Shown: positions 33,483 through 45,100 of the stretch, one piece after another
Numbering within the stretch: position 1 is the first letter of the stretch
Layout: every line of letters starts with the position of its first letter
Assembly (NCBI RefSeq): GCF_002920535.1
Contig: NZ_PQSS01000004.1
Span: forward strand, 1-64,000
Origin: Streptomyces sp. Ru71
Lineage (GTDB): Bacteria; Actinomycetota; Actinomycetes; Streptomycetales; Streptomycetaceae
Direction of reading: 5' to 3'
DNA length: 64,000 bases
Position numbers and translations under genes: made by a program
Notes under the pieces: model-generated
The model's database searches: none
Seen by the model: only the letters and a program-made list of their open reading frames with translations
Told to the model about the DNA's origin: nothing

Positions 33483-33517
33483 CGGGCCCGGTGCCGTAGG
33501 TCACAGCACCGGGCCCG
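33483..33517 (-). terminator. Hairpin terminator of the first L,D-transpeptidase gene
   Basis: A perfect 12-bp stem (CGGGCCCGGTGC / GCACCGGGCCCG) with an 11-nt loop lies 15 bp beyond the transpeptidase stop codon. Confidence 0.75.
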
Positions 33518-33531
33518 TCGCGCCGGAGGAA

Positions 33532-34764
33532 CTACTTGGTCCACTCCGACCACGGCATGTTCCAGCCGTTGAAGCCGTTGTCCGGGTCGACCGTGCGGTC
33601 GTGGGAGTTCTTCACGACCACCACGTCGCCGATCATCGAGTGGTTGAAGAACCAGGCCGCCGGCACACCGCTGTCGTAGCCGCCGCGCACGTCGCGCAGG
33701 CCGACGCAGCCGTGGCTGGCGTTGTAGTTGCCGAACGCGTCGCCGCCCCAGTAGTTGCCGTGGATGAAGGTGCCGGAGGTGGTCAGGCGCATGGCGTGCG
33801 GGACGTCCTTGATGTCGTACTCGCCGCCGTAGCCGACCGTCTCGCCGTTCATCCGGGTCACCGTCAGCTTCTCGCTGATGACCATCTGGCCGTTCCAGGT
33901 GTCGTAGCCGGGCTTGCCGGTGGTGACGTTCAGGGTCTTGACGACCTTGCCGTCCTGGGTGACCTGCATGGTGTGCTTCTTGGCGTCCACGTAGGAGACC
34001 TGGTTGCGCCCGATGGTGAAGGACACCGTCTTCTTCTGCTTGCCGTAGACGCCGGGGCGGCCCTCGACGCCGTCCAGGTTCAGCGTGACGGTGACCTTGG
34101 TGCCGGACTTCCAGTACTGCTCGGGACGGAAGTCCAGGCGGTCGTTGCCGAACCAGTGGCCCTGGACGTCGACCGCCGGCTCGGTCTTGATCTTGATGGC
34201 CTTCTCCACGTCCTGCGGGTGCGTGATGCCCCGGGAGAAGCGCAGCGAGAACGGCATGCCGACTCCGACGGTGGAGCCGTCCTCCGGGGTGAAGGTGCCG
34301 GTGAAGGTGTTCTTCGGGGTCAGCGTGGTGAACGCCGAGTCCTCGGCCGCCGTACGGCCCTCGGTGTCCTTGGCGACCGCGTGCACCTGGTACCGGGTGG
34401 CGGCGGCCAGATGCGTGGCCGGCGTCCACGTCGCGCCGTCGGCGGAGAGCGTCCCGTCGACCTTGGTGCCCTTGGCGTCCTTGACGACGACCTCGGTCAG
34501 CTTCCCCTTGGCGGCGCTGACCTTGAGCGCCCCGCTGGTGTCGACGGCCGTGGCGCCGTCCTTGGGCGCGATGCTGACGACCGCCTCGGACTGCTTGTCC
34601 CGCGCGGCCGAGGCGCCCTGGCCCTTGCCGTCCTCCGTGTCCGAACCGCCGCCCCCGCCGCACGCCGTGACGGCGAACAGCACCGCGCCGGCGGCCAGCG
34701 CCAGTCCCGCGCGGCCCCGTCCGCGCGCCGCAACCGATGCCCCCGATATCGGCCCGATGTTCAA
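33532..34764 (-). CDS. L,D-transpeptidase lipoprotein (Ig-like/YkuD)
   Basis: This 410-residue protein starts at TTG, supported by GGGAGGGAG about 6 nt upstream and by the absence of a better start. A lipobox (VLFAVTACG) puts Cys near residue 35. Two immunoglobulin-like domains follow, then a YkuD catalytic domain (residues 250-385) with the signature HGNYW...NYNASHGCVGLRD containing the catalytic Cys. These enzymes make 3-3 peptidoglycan crosslinks or attach proteins to the wall. A close paralogue lies immediately upstream on the same strand, separated by 143 bp. Confidence 0.92.
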   Translation of the reverse strand: MNIGPISGASVAARGRGRAGLALAAGAVLFAVTACGGGGGSDTEDGKGQGASAARDKQSEAVVSIAPKDGATAVDTSGALKVSAAKGKLTEVVVKDAKGTKVDGTLSADGATWTPATHLAAATRYQVHAVAKDTEGRTAAEDSAFTTLTPKNTFTGTFTPEDGSTVGVGMPFSLRFSRGITHPQDVEKAIKIKTEPAVDVQGHWFGNDRLDFRPEQYWKSGTKVTVTLNLDGVEGRPGVYGKQKKTVSFTIGRNQVSYVDAKKHTMQVTQDGKVVKTLNVTTGKPGYDTWNGQMVISEKLTVTRMNGETVGYGGEYDIKDVPHAMRLTTSGTFIHGNYWGGDAFGNYNASHGCVGLRDVRGGYDSGVPAAWFFNHSMIGDVVVVKNSHDRTVDPDNGFNGWNMPWSEWTK

Positions 34765-34907
34765 GTTGTTCTCCCTCCCCCGGGCCGGTCAAGGCCCACA
34801 CGCCCCGCGCGTCGCGCGCGCATACGGCGCATATTAACTGCCCGGTCAGGAGCGTCGGCGACCCCGGATTGTCACCGTTGTGTCCCAACTCCCCCCCCCG
34901 GGCCCGC

Positions 34908-36152
34908 TCAGCGCACGGCGCCGCCCGCCTTCCACTCCCGCCAGCCCATGTTCCAGCCGCCGAGGCCGTTGTCGGCGGCCACCGTCTTGTCCTTGCTGTG
35001 GACGACCTCCACCACGTCCCCGATCAGGCTGCGGTCGAAGAACCAGCCGGCCGGGGTGTCCGAGCCGCCGCCCTTGGCGTCGCGCAGGCCCACGCAGCCG
35101 TGGCTGACGTTGGTCCGGCCGAAGACGTCCTCGTCCGCCCAGTAGTTGCCGTGCAGGAAGGTGCCCGACTCGGTCAGCCGCATGGCGTGCGGCACGTCCG
35201 GGATGTCGTACTCGCTCTTGCCGTCGGTCTTCTTGAAGCCGACCGTGGCCCCGTTCATCCGGGTGACCTCCAGCATCTCCATCACCACCATCTTCCCGTT
35301 GTAGGTGGTGTTCTTCGGTGAGCCGGCGGTGATCGGCACGGTGGTCAGCAGCTCCCCGTCCCGGCGCACCTGCATGGTGTGCTCGGCGGCGTCCACCAGC
35401 GACACCTGGCTGCGGCCGATGGTGAAGGAGAACGTCCGGGACTGCAGCCCGTAGACCCCGCGCGCGCCCTCCACGTCCCGCAGGGCCAGGTCGACGGTGA
35501 CCCGGGTGCCGGGCTTCCAGTAGCGCTCGGGGCGGAAGTCGACGCGGTCCTTGCCGAACCAGTGCGGGCGGATCTCCACGGCCGGCTCGGCCCGCACCCG
35601 GATCGCCCGCTCGACGGCGGCCCGGTTCTCCAGCTCCCGGTTGAACTCGATGGACACGATCATCCCGGTGCCGACGACCGAGCGGTTCTCCGGGGTGACG
35701 TACCCGATGAAGCGCTCGCCGGGGACGTAGGTGGTGAACGTGGCGTGGCGGGCGGAGCGGTTGCCGTGGCCGTCGACGGCGACCGCGTCCACGGTGTACC
35801 GGGCGGCCAGCGCGAGCCGGTCGTCGTCGGGGCGCCAGGTGCGGCCGTCGGCGGAGAGGTGGCCGGGCACCGGGGAGTCCTGGGCGTCCTGGGAGACGAC
35901 GGCCTTCACCGACTCCAGCCGGCCGTCGGGCACCGTGACGCGCAGCTTCTGCCCGGGCCGTACGCCCTTGGCGGCGTCGTCGGGGGTGATGCGGATGGCG
36001 TCCTCGGGCGCGCGGGGTTTGCCGAACACCCGGTCCAGTCCGCCGGAGCCGTCCGAAGTGCAGCCGGCGGCCCCGGCCAGCAGTCCTGCCCATGTCAGTA
36101 CGGCGGCCAGCGCGGCCCCCGCGCGCCGCGCGCGCCCGTGTACGTGCCTCAC
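34908..36152 (-). CDS. L,D-transpeptidase lipoprotein, paralogue 2
   Basis: This 414-residue protein has the same order as its neighbour: lipobox (LLAGAAGC), two Ig-like domains, and a YkuD domain with HGNYWADEDVFGRTNVSHGC and the catalytic Cys. The GTG at 36152 places the signal peptide correctly but its ribosome site is weak; a longer form starting within the divergent promoter region cannot be excluded. Position and architecture suggest tandem duplication followed by divergence. Confidence 0.9.
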   Translation of the reverse strand: MRHVHGRARRAGAALAAVLTWAGLLAGAAGCTSDGSGGLDRVFGKPRAPEDAIRITPDDAAKGVRPGQKLRVTVPDGRLESVKAVVSQDAQDSPVPGHLSADGRTWRPDDDRLALAARYTVDAVAVDGHGNRSARHATFTTYVPGERFIGYVTPENRSVVGTGMIVSIEFNRELENRAAVERAIRVRAEPAVEIRPHWFGKDRVDFRPERYWKPGTRVTVDLALRDVEGARGVYGLQSRTFSFTIGRSQVSLVDAAEHTMQVRRDGELLTTVPITAGSPKNTTYNGKMVVMEMLEVTRMNGATVGFKKTDGKSEYDIPDVPHAMRLTESGTFLHGNYWADEDVFGRTNVSHGCVGLRDAKGGGSDTPAGWFFDRSLIGDVVEVVHSKDKTVAADNGLGGWNMGWREWKAGGAVR

Positions 36153-36307
36153 GAGCAGCCCAACGAGCGGGGTCGCCCCGGGGAAACGTGAGTGCGAGGC
36201 ACGGTCTGGGCAGAACTGAGGGGAGGACGACGACACGACGGGGAGCACGGCCTGGGACGCCGTACGCCCCGCAACGGGTCGCGCCATGAGCCGCGGGAGG
36301 CTGAAGG

Positions 36308-38539
<2,232 letters not shown>

Positions 38540-38545
38540 CCGACA

Positions 38546-38587
38546 GCCGGGCCCCGGCCTCCCCCTGTGAGGGGTGGCCGGGGCCCG
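38546..38587. terminator. Bidirectional hairpin terminator
   Basis: CCGGGCCCCGGCC pairs perfectly with GGCCGGGGCCCGG around a 16-nt loop that itself can pair CCCC with GGGG. It lies between the convergent glgX and FG-GAP genes. Confidence 0.82.
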
Positions 38588-38614
38588 GTGGTGCGATGCG
38601 GTGTTCCTGTCGAT

Positions 38615-41600
38615 TCAGCCGAAGGACTTGATCGTGTTCCAGTTCACGGACAGCACGACCCGCACGGGGGCGTTGGTGTTGGTCCGGGACGGGTGGTAGA
38701 TCCGGGTGTAGCCGTCGGAGGCGAGGCGGGCCCAGATGTCGGGGATCCCGTCGTTGTTGACGTCCGGAATACCGATGGCGGTGGGCACGTTGGCCTCGGT
38801 CCAGCTGGTGCCGTAGGCCTCGTCCTTGCCGGTGAGGGAGTTGGCGGCCACCTTGATCGACTCCAGGTCGACGCTGCCGGCGACCGTGCCGGGCTTGCCG
38901 TCGCGCTGGTACATGTTGCCGTTGTCCAGGTTGCGCCACAGCAGGTCGGGCGTGCCGTCTCCGTTGATGTCGGCGACGTTGACGATGTCACGGCGGGCCC
39001 AGGCGGTGCCCTCCATCAGCGTGGCGGTCTGGAAGGTGGCGCCGGTGTAGCCGGACAGCGTCCAGAACGCGGTGCCGGCCCGCAGCACCAGGTCGGGCAG
39101 CTTGTCGCCGGTGATGTCGCCGACGGCCTTGATCTGCGTCCAGGTCGAGGGCGCCGGGGCGTTGGACGGGAGGCGGACCTCCAGGCGCTGGGTGACGTCG
39201 TAGCTGCCGTAGCCGTCGCCCGGGTAGAGGTAGAAGTGACCGTCGGGCGACACCGCGAACAGGTCGGTGGAGCCGTCGCCGGGGTAGGCGTCCTGGTAGT
39301 GCGTGATCAGGGCGGCCTTGCCGGTGGCCGGGTCGTACCAGTGGCCGGCCGGGTCGGTCTTCTTGTTCTCGTCGTAGGAGGCGGTCAGGCAGTTGTACAG
39401 GTCGCCGTCGTCCCCGCCGACGCAGTTGCGCAGGTTGCCGTCGGCGTTGACGATCAGCAGGTCCGGCTTGGCGTCGCCGCCGGTGTCCATCGGGCCGTCG
39501 GCGGTGTCCCGCGGCGGCACGTAGAAGGTGTAGTCGGTGCGCTGGCTGGCGTTGCCGTTGACGTCGTAGGCGTACACCTGAAGGGTGTTGGGGCCCGCGT
39601 GCGCCGGCGTGAAGTCGGGCAGCGTGGCCGTGTTGCTGGTGGCCGGCACGTAGACCGGGTTGTTGCCCTCGATCGACCAGCGGAACTGCGAGGCGCCTTC
39701 GGAGGTGAACTTGACCGCGCCCTTGCCGCCGAACTTCACCGTGGCCCAGGTCTGCCCGTCGGGGGTGGCCTCGGGGAAGACGTCGCTGTCCACGGTGGGC
39801 GGCGGCGGGGCGCTGCCGTCGACGGTGAGCCGGCAGGGGTCGGTGCCGGGCGGGAAGTAGGAGGAGACCAGGCCGCCGGAGTCCTCGGCGCGCACGTCCC
39901 AGGAGTAGGTGGCCTTGTCCTCCAGCGGGAAGGTGGACGGGATGGTGAGCGTGGCCGTGCCGCTGCTGTTCGGGGTGACCAGGGTGCCCGAGGGCACGGT
40001 GCCTCCGGTCTTCCAGAAGCGGAAGCGCAGCTTGCTCAGGTTGCCGTCGGCGTCCTTGGCCGTCGCGGAGAGCACGACGTTGGTCTTGCCGACGGTCACG
40101 CCGCTGCCGCCGACGGAGCAGGTGCCGCCGGGCGTGGACTTGCCGCCGGTGGGCTCGGACGGCGGCCGGTTGTAGACGACCTCCATGGCGGCGCTGGTCG
40201 CCTTGAACTTGCGCCAGGTCTGGACGTCGGTCTCGGTGGTGGCGCGGATGCCGAAGGTGATGTTCGACCAGCCGCTGTCGGCGCCCTTCTGGGCCGCGTC
40301 CTTGACGTTGAAGGACTCGTACTCGTCCGGGCAGGAGGTGGAGGACCAGCCGTGCGCGAAGGACTTCTTCTGCTGCACGGTGGACCAGCTCGGCTGCTTG
40401 TTCCAGGTGGTGCCGGAGGAGATCGCCCCGGTGATGGCGAACTGGAACTCACGCTCGGTGCAGGACCAGGAGTGGTTGTTGAGCACCTTGAAGGCCGCGG
40501 AGGAGATCGTCGCACCCTTGAGGCTGGAGCTGTAGTTCATCCGCCAGAAGGAGCGGGCGGTGCCGCCGGTCTCGCTCTCGTGGCCGACGCGGGCGTCGGA
40601 GGTGCCGGAGGAGAAGTTGGTGCCGTTCCAGAAGCTGGTGTTCGGGTACGGCTTGTAGGCGACCGTCCAGGCCAGCCAGGCGGAGTTGAGCGTGGGGTCG
40701 ACGAAGACCGGGAACTTCGTGGACGCGTTCGTGAACAGGCCGGTCTGGGCGGCGTTCAGGTCCAGGCGGGTGGTCCCGGTGCCGTCGCCGTCGAGCTTGA
40801 CGGGCAGGGGGGCGCTGTGGGCGCCGGGCTCGATGCCGCTCAGGCCGGACAGCTTCAGCACGTCGGCCGGCGTGGCGGTCGAGGTGCGCGGGGTGCCCTT
40901 GCCCTCGTCCAGCTCGGGGTCGCGGCCGGAGGAGTCCCACGCGAAGGGGGTGGGAATGGAGCCGATCTCCTTGCCGGACTTGTCCTGGACCAGGACGCGG
41001 CCGGTGCCGGGGTCGTGGTGGAAGACGGCCGTGGCCGAGCGCAGGCCGTAGGCGACGGTGGCCAGTGCCTCGGACTGCGCGGCTTCCTTGTTCTTGACGA
41101 TCAGGAGCTGGGCGAAGCCGCCCTCCTCGCGGGCGACCAGCAGCAGGTCGACGCCCGGGAGTACCTCGGAGTACAGGGCGCGGGGACCGTCGAGGACCGG
41201 CTCGGGCAGGGTGCCGGGCCAGGTGTAGGCGACGGTGTGGCCGGCGATGTCGACCTCGGCCAGCACCGTGTCCTTGACGTCGGCCAGGGGTGAGCGGGCC
41301 AGGGAGCGGTCGGCGTGGCCGGTCCTGGTGCCGCTGGAGAAGCGGATCGGCTGGGCGGCGTTGACGGGCTGTACGCCCAGGTTGCGCGGGGCGTTCTTCA
41401 CCCGGCGCAGCCGGTTGTCGATCGGCGCCCACGTGCCCGTCGCGGTCTTCGCCCGCGTCGGCGTGGCCGTCATCAGGGTGCGCATCTTGCCGTCGGGCAG
41501 CGCCCAGGTCTGCGAGGTGGCGGTGGTCGCGGTGTCGACCAGCACCTGCTTGCGGGTGCGCTTGGCCTCGGCCTGGGCGGCGCTCTCGTCGCGCGGGCCG

Positions 41601-41773
41601 GTGGAGGCCGGGCGGGCGTCGGTGGCCTTGCCGGCTTCGGGTGGTGAGGCTTCGTCGGGTTGCCACCAGGGCAACAACGCTGCGGTCAGGGCGGCCAGTA
41701 CGAGGCCGAGGGTGACAGCCAGCCTGGTGCGCGTGCGCACGAAGGGGCTGAGAAAACGAGGCGGCGCGGACAC
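38615..41773 (-). CDS. Large secreted FG-GAP/VCBS repeat protein (DNRLRE-type N-terminus)
   Basis: This 1052-residue exported protein has a signal anchor at residues 13-36 (TRLAVTLGLVLAALTAALLPWW). Residues 80-600 form a large region with the GTWAPIDNRLRRV motif and beta-rich, Cys-containing domains. Ig-like segments follow at about 590-780. C-terminal FG-GAP/VCBS repeats include VGDITGDKLPDLVLR, VADINGDGTPDLLWR and IPDVNNDGIPDIWAR (integrin-like calcium loops). Such proteins often neighbour SpvB/Rhs genes in Streptomyces, and here the Rhs gene is divergent. A GTG start with a distant GGGAG is the best available. Its role is unknown; adhesion or delivery of the Rhs protein is possible. Confidence 0.8.
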   Translation of the reverse strand: MSAPPRFLSPFVRTRTRLAVTLGLVLAALTAALLPWWQPDEASPPEAGKATDARPASTGPRDESAAQAEAKRTRKQVLVDTATTATSQTWALPDGKMRTLMTATPTRAKTATGTWAPIDNRLRRVKNAPRNLGVQPVNAAQPIRFSSGTRTGHADRSLARSPLADVKDTVLAEVDIAGHTVAYTWPGTLPEPVLDGPRALYSEVLPGVDLLLVAREEGGFAQLLIVKNKEAAQSEALATVAYGLRSATAVFHHDPGTGRVLVQDKSGKEIGSIPTPFAWDSSGRDPELDEGKGTPRTSTATPADVLKLSGLSGIEPGAHSAPLPVKLDGDGTGTTRLDLNAAQTGLFTNASTKFPVFVDPTLNSAWLAWTVAYKPYPNTSFWNGTNFSSGTSDARVGHESETGGTARSFWRMNYSSSLKGATISSAAFKVLNNHSWSCTEREFQFAITGAISSGTTWNKQPSWSTVQQKKSFAHGWSSTSCPDEYESFNVKDAAQKGADSGWSNITFGIRATTETDVQTWRKFKATSAAMEVVYNRPPSEPTGGKSTPGGTCSVGGSGVTVGKTNVVLSATAKDADGNLSKLRFRFWKTGGTVPSGTLVTPNSSGTATLTIPSTFPLEDKATYSWDVRAEDSGGLVSSYFPPGTDPCRLTVDGSAPPPPTVDSDVFPEATPDGQTWATVKFGGKGAVKFTSEGASQFRWSIEGNNPVYVPATSNTATLPDFTPAHAGPNTLQVYAYDVNGNASQRTDYTFYVPPRDTADGPMDTGGDAKPDLLIVNADGNLRNCVGGDDGDLYNCLTASYDENKKTDPAGHWYDPATGKAALITHYQDAYPGDGSTDLFAVSPDGHFYLYPGDGYGSYDVTQRLEVRLPSNAPAPSTWTQIKAVGDITGDKLPDLVLRAGTAFWTLSGYTGATFQTATLMEGTAWARRDIVNVADINGDGTPDLLWRNLDNGNMYQRDGKPGTVAGSVDLESIKVAANSLTGKDEAYGTSWTEANVPTAIGIPDVNNDGIPDIWARLASDGYTRIYHPSRTNTNAPVRVVLSVNWNTIKSFG

Positions 41774-42177
41774 GGCGGCGGTCTACTCCCGTGTGGACCA
41801 GGCGGATACGGACAGCACGAACGGCCCCGGTCGGCAGGCCGCGGGGCAAGGTCGCGCACACGATCACACGTTCTTCATAGCCAGTCCATGTATGGAGAAT
41901 TTATGAAGTTGTGACGATTACAAGGGGAGTACTTGACTCCGCCTTGAAGGTGCCGGACGTGCGGCTTTTGTGTACCTGAAGTGCACCCGACAATACGAGT
42001 GGTCACGTTTGTCGACTTGTACCCGAAGGTGACGATCAATCAGTTATCGCGGCGTGGCGCATGTCACTCGGACGTGAGGAACCGCGCGGAATCAGTGTTG
42101 AAGCGTGTGGCGGTCATGACAGAGGGTGCGGATTCCATCTGTCGTTTTTCTCGCATGCCTTGGTGGGGTCGACGCGA
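41774..42177. promoter_or_regulatory. Divergent promoter region between the FG-GAP and Rhs genes
   Basis: This 404-bp gap is clearly less GC-rich than its surroundings, especially 41865-42060. It contains a TTGACT at 41933 but no convincing -10 at the expected distance. I find no coding potential. Both giant secreted proteins must be transcribed from here. Confidence 0.5.
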
Positions 42178-45100
42178 ATGCGCGCTCAAAGTCCACCGTC
42201 GTGGCTGGGGCGTTGGCGCCCCGCAGCGACGGAGTCACAACGACGGCGCCGCCGGCAAAGCCGCGCGGCGACCGTCCTTTTGTTGTCCACGGCCTTGTTG
42301 GTGACCAGTCTCGGAACGGAGGCCTGGGCGATACCGGGTCCCGGTATGAACCGGGAGGAGGTCAAGCTCCCCGACCTGCCCGAGCCCACCGCGCTGGACG
42401 CGGACGAGGAAGCGGAGAAGAACCTCACCACGGCGCCCGAGGTTCCGATCGACCCGTACGCGCCGACAGCGGTCACGCCGTGGGCGGCGGACACGGGTGT
42501 CGCCACCCTGGCGGCGGACGCCACGCCGGGCACCACGGTTCCCGTCGACGACCTGCCGATCGCCGTCGGCGTGCCGGTCGGCACCGACCCGGCCGCGATC
42601 GACGGCACCTGGAAGGTCGACCTGGCCGCGCCGACCGCGTCCCAGGACGCGAACGTCTCCGGCATGATCATGAAGGTCACGCCGCCGGCCGACGCCGACC
42701 CGACGGCCCAGGTCTCGATCGCCGTGGACACCACGAGCTTCGCCGACCTGTACGGCCCGCAGGCCGCCGACCGCTTCGGCCTGGTCCTGCTGCCCAACTG
42801 CGTCATGGACGCCCCGGACACCGGTGACTGCGCGCCCGACAGCGGCACGACCACCATGTCGGGCAAGACCGAGGTGCAGCCGGAGCGGCTGCGCAGCTCG
42901 GTCAAGGTGGTCCCGGCCGACAAGGCCCCCACGAAGACCAAGGCGGCGAAGAAGGCCGGCAAGCGCAAGATCCTCACCGGCTCGGTGCCGGTCGGGGACC
43001 TGCTCGGCGGCGACGCCGGTGCCACCACCTCCGGGGCTTCGGTCCGCACGGCGTCGTACAAGAGCGGTGACGTCCTGCCGGTCGTGGACGCCTCGGGCCC
43101 GCAGGTCATCGGCGCGATGGACACCGGTGCCTCGGCCTCCGGCGACTTCACCGCGTCGCCGCTGCTGTCGTCCGGCGACTGGGCGGCGGGTTCGTCCTCG
43201 GGCGCGTTCACCTACTCCTACGACGTGCAGGTGCCCGAGACGGCCGGCGGTCTGATGCCGAAGATCTCGCTGGGCTACTCCTCGCAGTCGGTGGACGGCC
43301 GCACCTCGGCGACGAACAACCAGGCCTCGTGGATCGGTGACGGCTGGGACTACAACCCCGGTTCCATCACCCGCACGTACGCCAACTGCCGTGAGGACTC
43401 CAAGAAGGACGGGTCCAACAACAAGACCCACCGCACCGCGGACCTGTGCTGGGGTTCGATGAACGCCACCCTGTCGCTGGGCGGGATGACCACCGAGCTG
43501 GTCTGGGACAAGACCCAGGGCAAGTGGTTCACCGCCAACGGCGACGGCTCGAAGATCGAGCGGCTCACCAGCACGGACAATGGCAACGGCGCCTACAAGG
43601 GCGAGTACTGGGTCGTCACCACCAAGGACGGCACCCGCTACCACTTCGGCCTGAACAAGCTCCCGAACTGGACCTCGGGCCAGCCGACCACCGACTCGGT
43701 GCTGACCGTGCCGGTCTACGGCAACCACGACGGCGAGGACTGCTACAAGGCCGGCGACTGGGCCCACTCGTGGTGCACCCAGGGCTGGCGCTGGAACCTC
43801 GACTACGTCGAGGACATCCACGGCAACGCCATGTCCCTGTGGTGGAAGAAGGCGCAGAACTACTACGCGCGCAACTTCGACTTCAAGGCCCCGGTCGTCT
43901 ACGACCGCGACGGCTGGCTCGACCACATCGACTACGGCCAGCGCAAGGACACCCTGTTCTCTGCGACCGCGCCGGCCCGGGTGAACTTCACCGTCGCCGA
44001 GCGCTGCATTGACGAGGGCACCCTGACCTGCTCGGACGCCAACTTCGAGGACAAGGATCCGGGCAAGTACCGCATCTGGTACGACACCCCGGCCGACCTG
44101 AACTGCAAGCAGGTCACGTCCACTTACAAGACGAAGTGCTGGAACGCCGGCCCCTCCTTCTGGAGCCGCAAGCGGCTGGTGCAGATCCAGACCTCCGCTC
44201 AGCGCCGTACCGACACCACCGCCCGCCAGGTCGTGGACCGCTACACGCTCACCCAGAGCTTCCCGGTCCTCAAGACCGGCCCCAACACCGCGCTGTGGCT
44301 GGAGTCCGTCCAGCGCACGGGCTACGCCCGCAACGGCAGCACGGACCGAAGCGTCACCATGAACGCGGTGCGGTTCGAGTCCAACGCCGAGGACATGCCG
44401 AACCGGGTGATGCGCCCGAACGACCCGCGGCCCGGCTTCTCCCGGCTGCGGATCGCGCGTGTCATCAACGAGTACGGCGGCGAGACGGTCGTCACGTACA
44501 AGAAGGCCGAGGGTGACTGCGCGACCGGCACCAACCTGCCGGACAAGAAGGACACCGCCGCGCTGAAGGCGAACACGCGGCTGTGCTACCCCTCGTTCTG
44601 GTCCCCGGACCCCGAGGTCGAGGACATCGACTGGTTCCACAAGTACGTCGTGGAGTCCATCGAGGAACTGCCCAACGTCGACGGCGCGTTCGCGACGAAG
44701 ACGGCGTACCAGTACAAGAACCCGGGCTGGAAGCTCGCCGACCAGGAGTTCACCAAGAAGTCCACGCGGACCTACTCACAGTTCGCGGGCGTCGAGCAGA
44801 CCACGGTGATCACCGGTACGGACGACGCGACGATCGGCTCGAAGCGGTCGAAGGCGGTGACCAGGTTCTTCCGCGGCATGGGTGACACCGTGTCGATGAA
44901 GGACATCACCGGCACCGAGATCGCGAAGGACCGCGAGGCGTTCGCCGGTCGCATCGCGGAAGAGCTGGACTACGACAACGCGACCGACGCCGACACCGAG
45001 TGGGTCTCGCGCTCCATCACCGTCCCGGAGGCCACCGAGCTGGCCCACCGCGACCGTGACGACGGCCTGGACCCGCTGCGCGCCTGGCGCGTGACCGAGC

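Noticed and set aside
34891..34899. Run of nine C residues between the two L,D-transpeptidase genes
   Set aside because: It is intergenic, so it cannot cause phase variation by frameshift, and no promoter element could be placed around it; possibly a sequencing-prone homopolymer.
41981..42304. A 107-codon frame in the FG-GAP/Rhs divergent region
   Set aside because: No ribosome site, no domain, and it runs into the Rhs gene in another frame.
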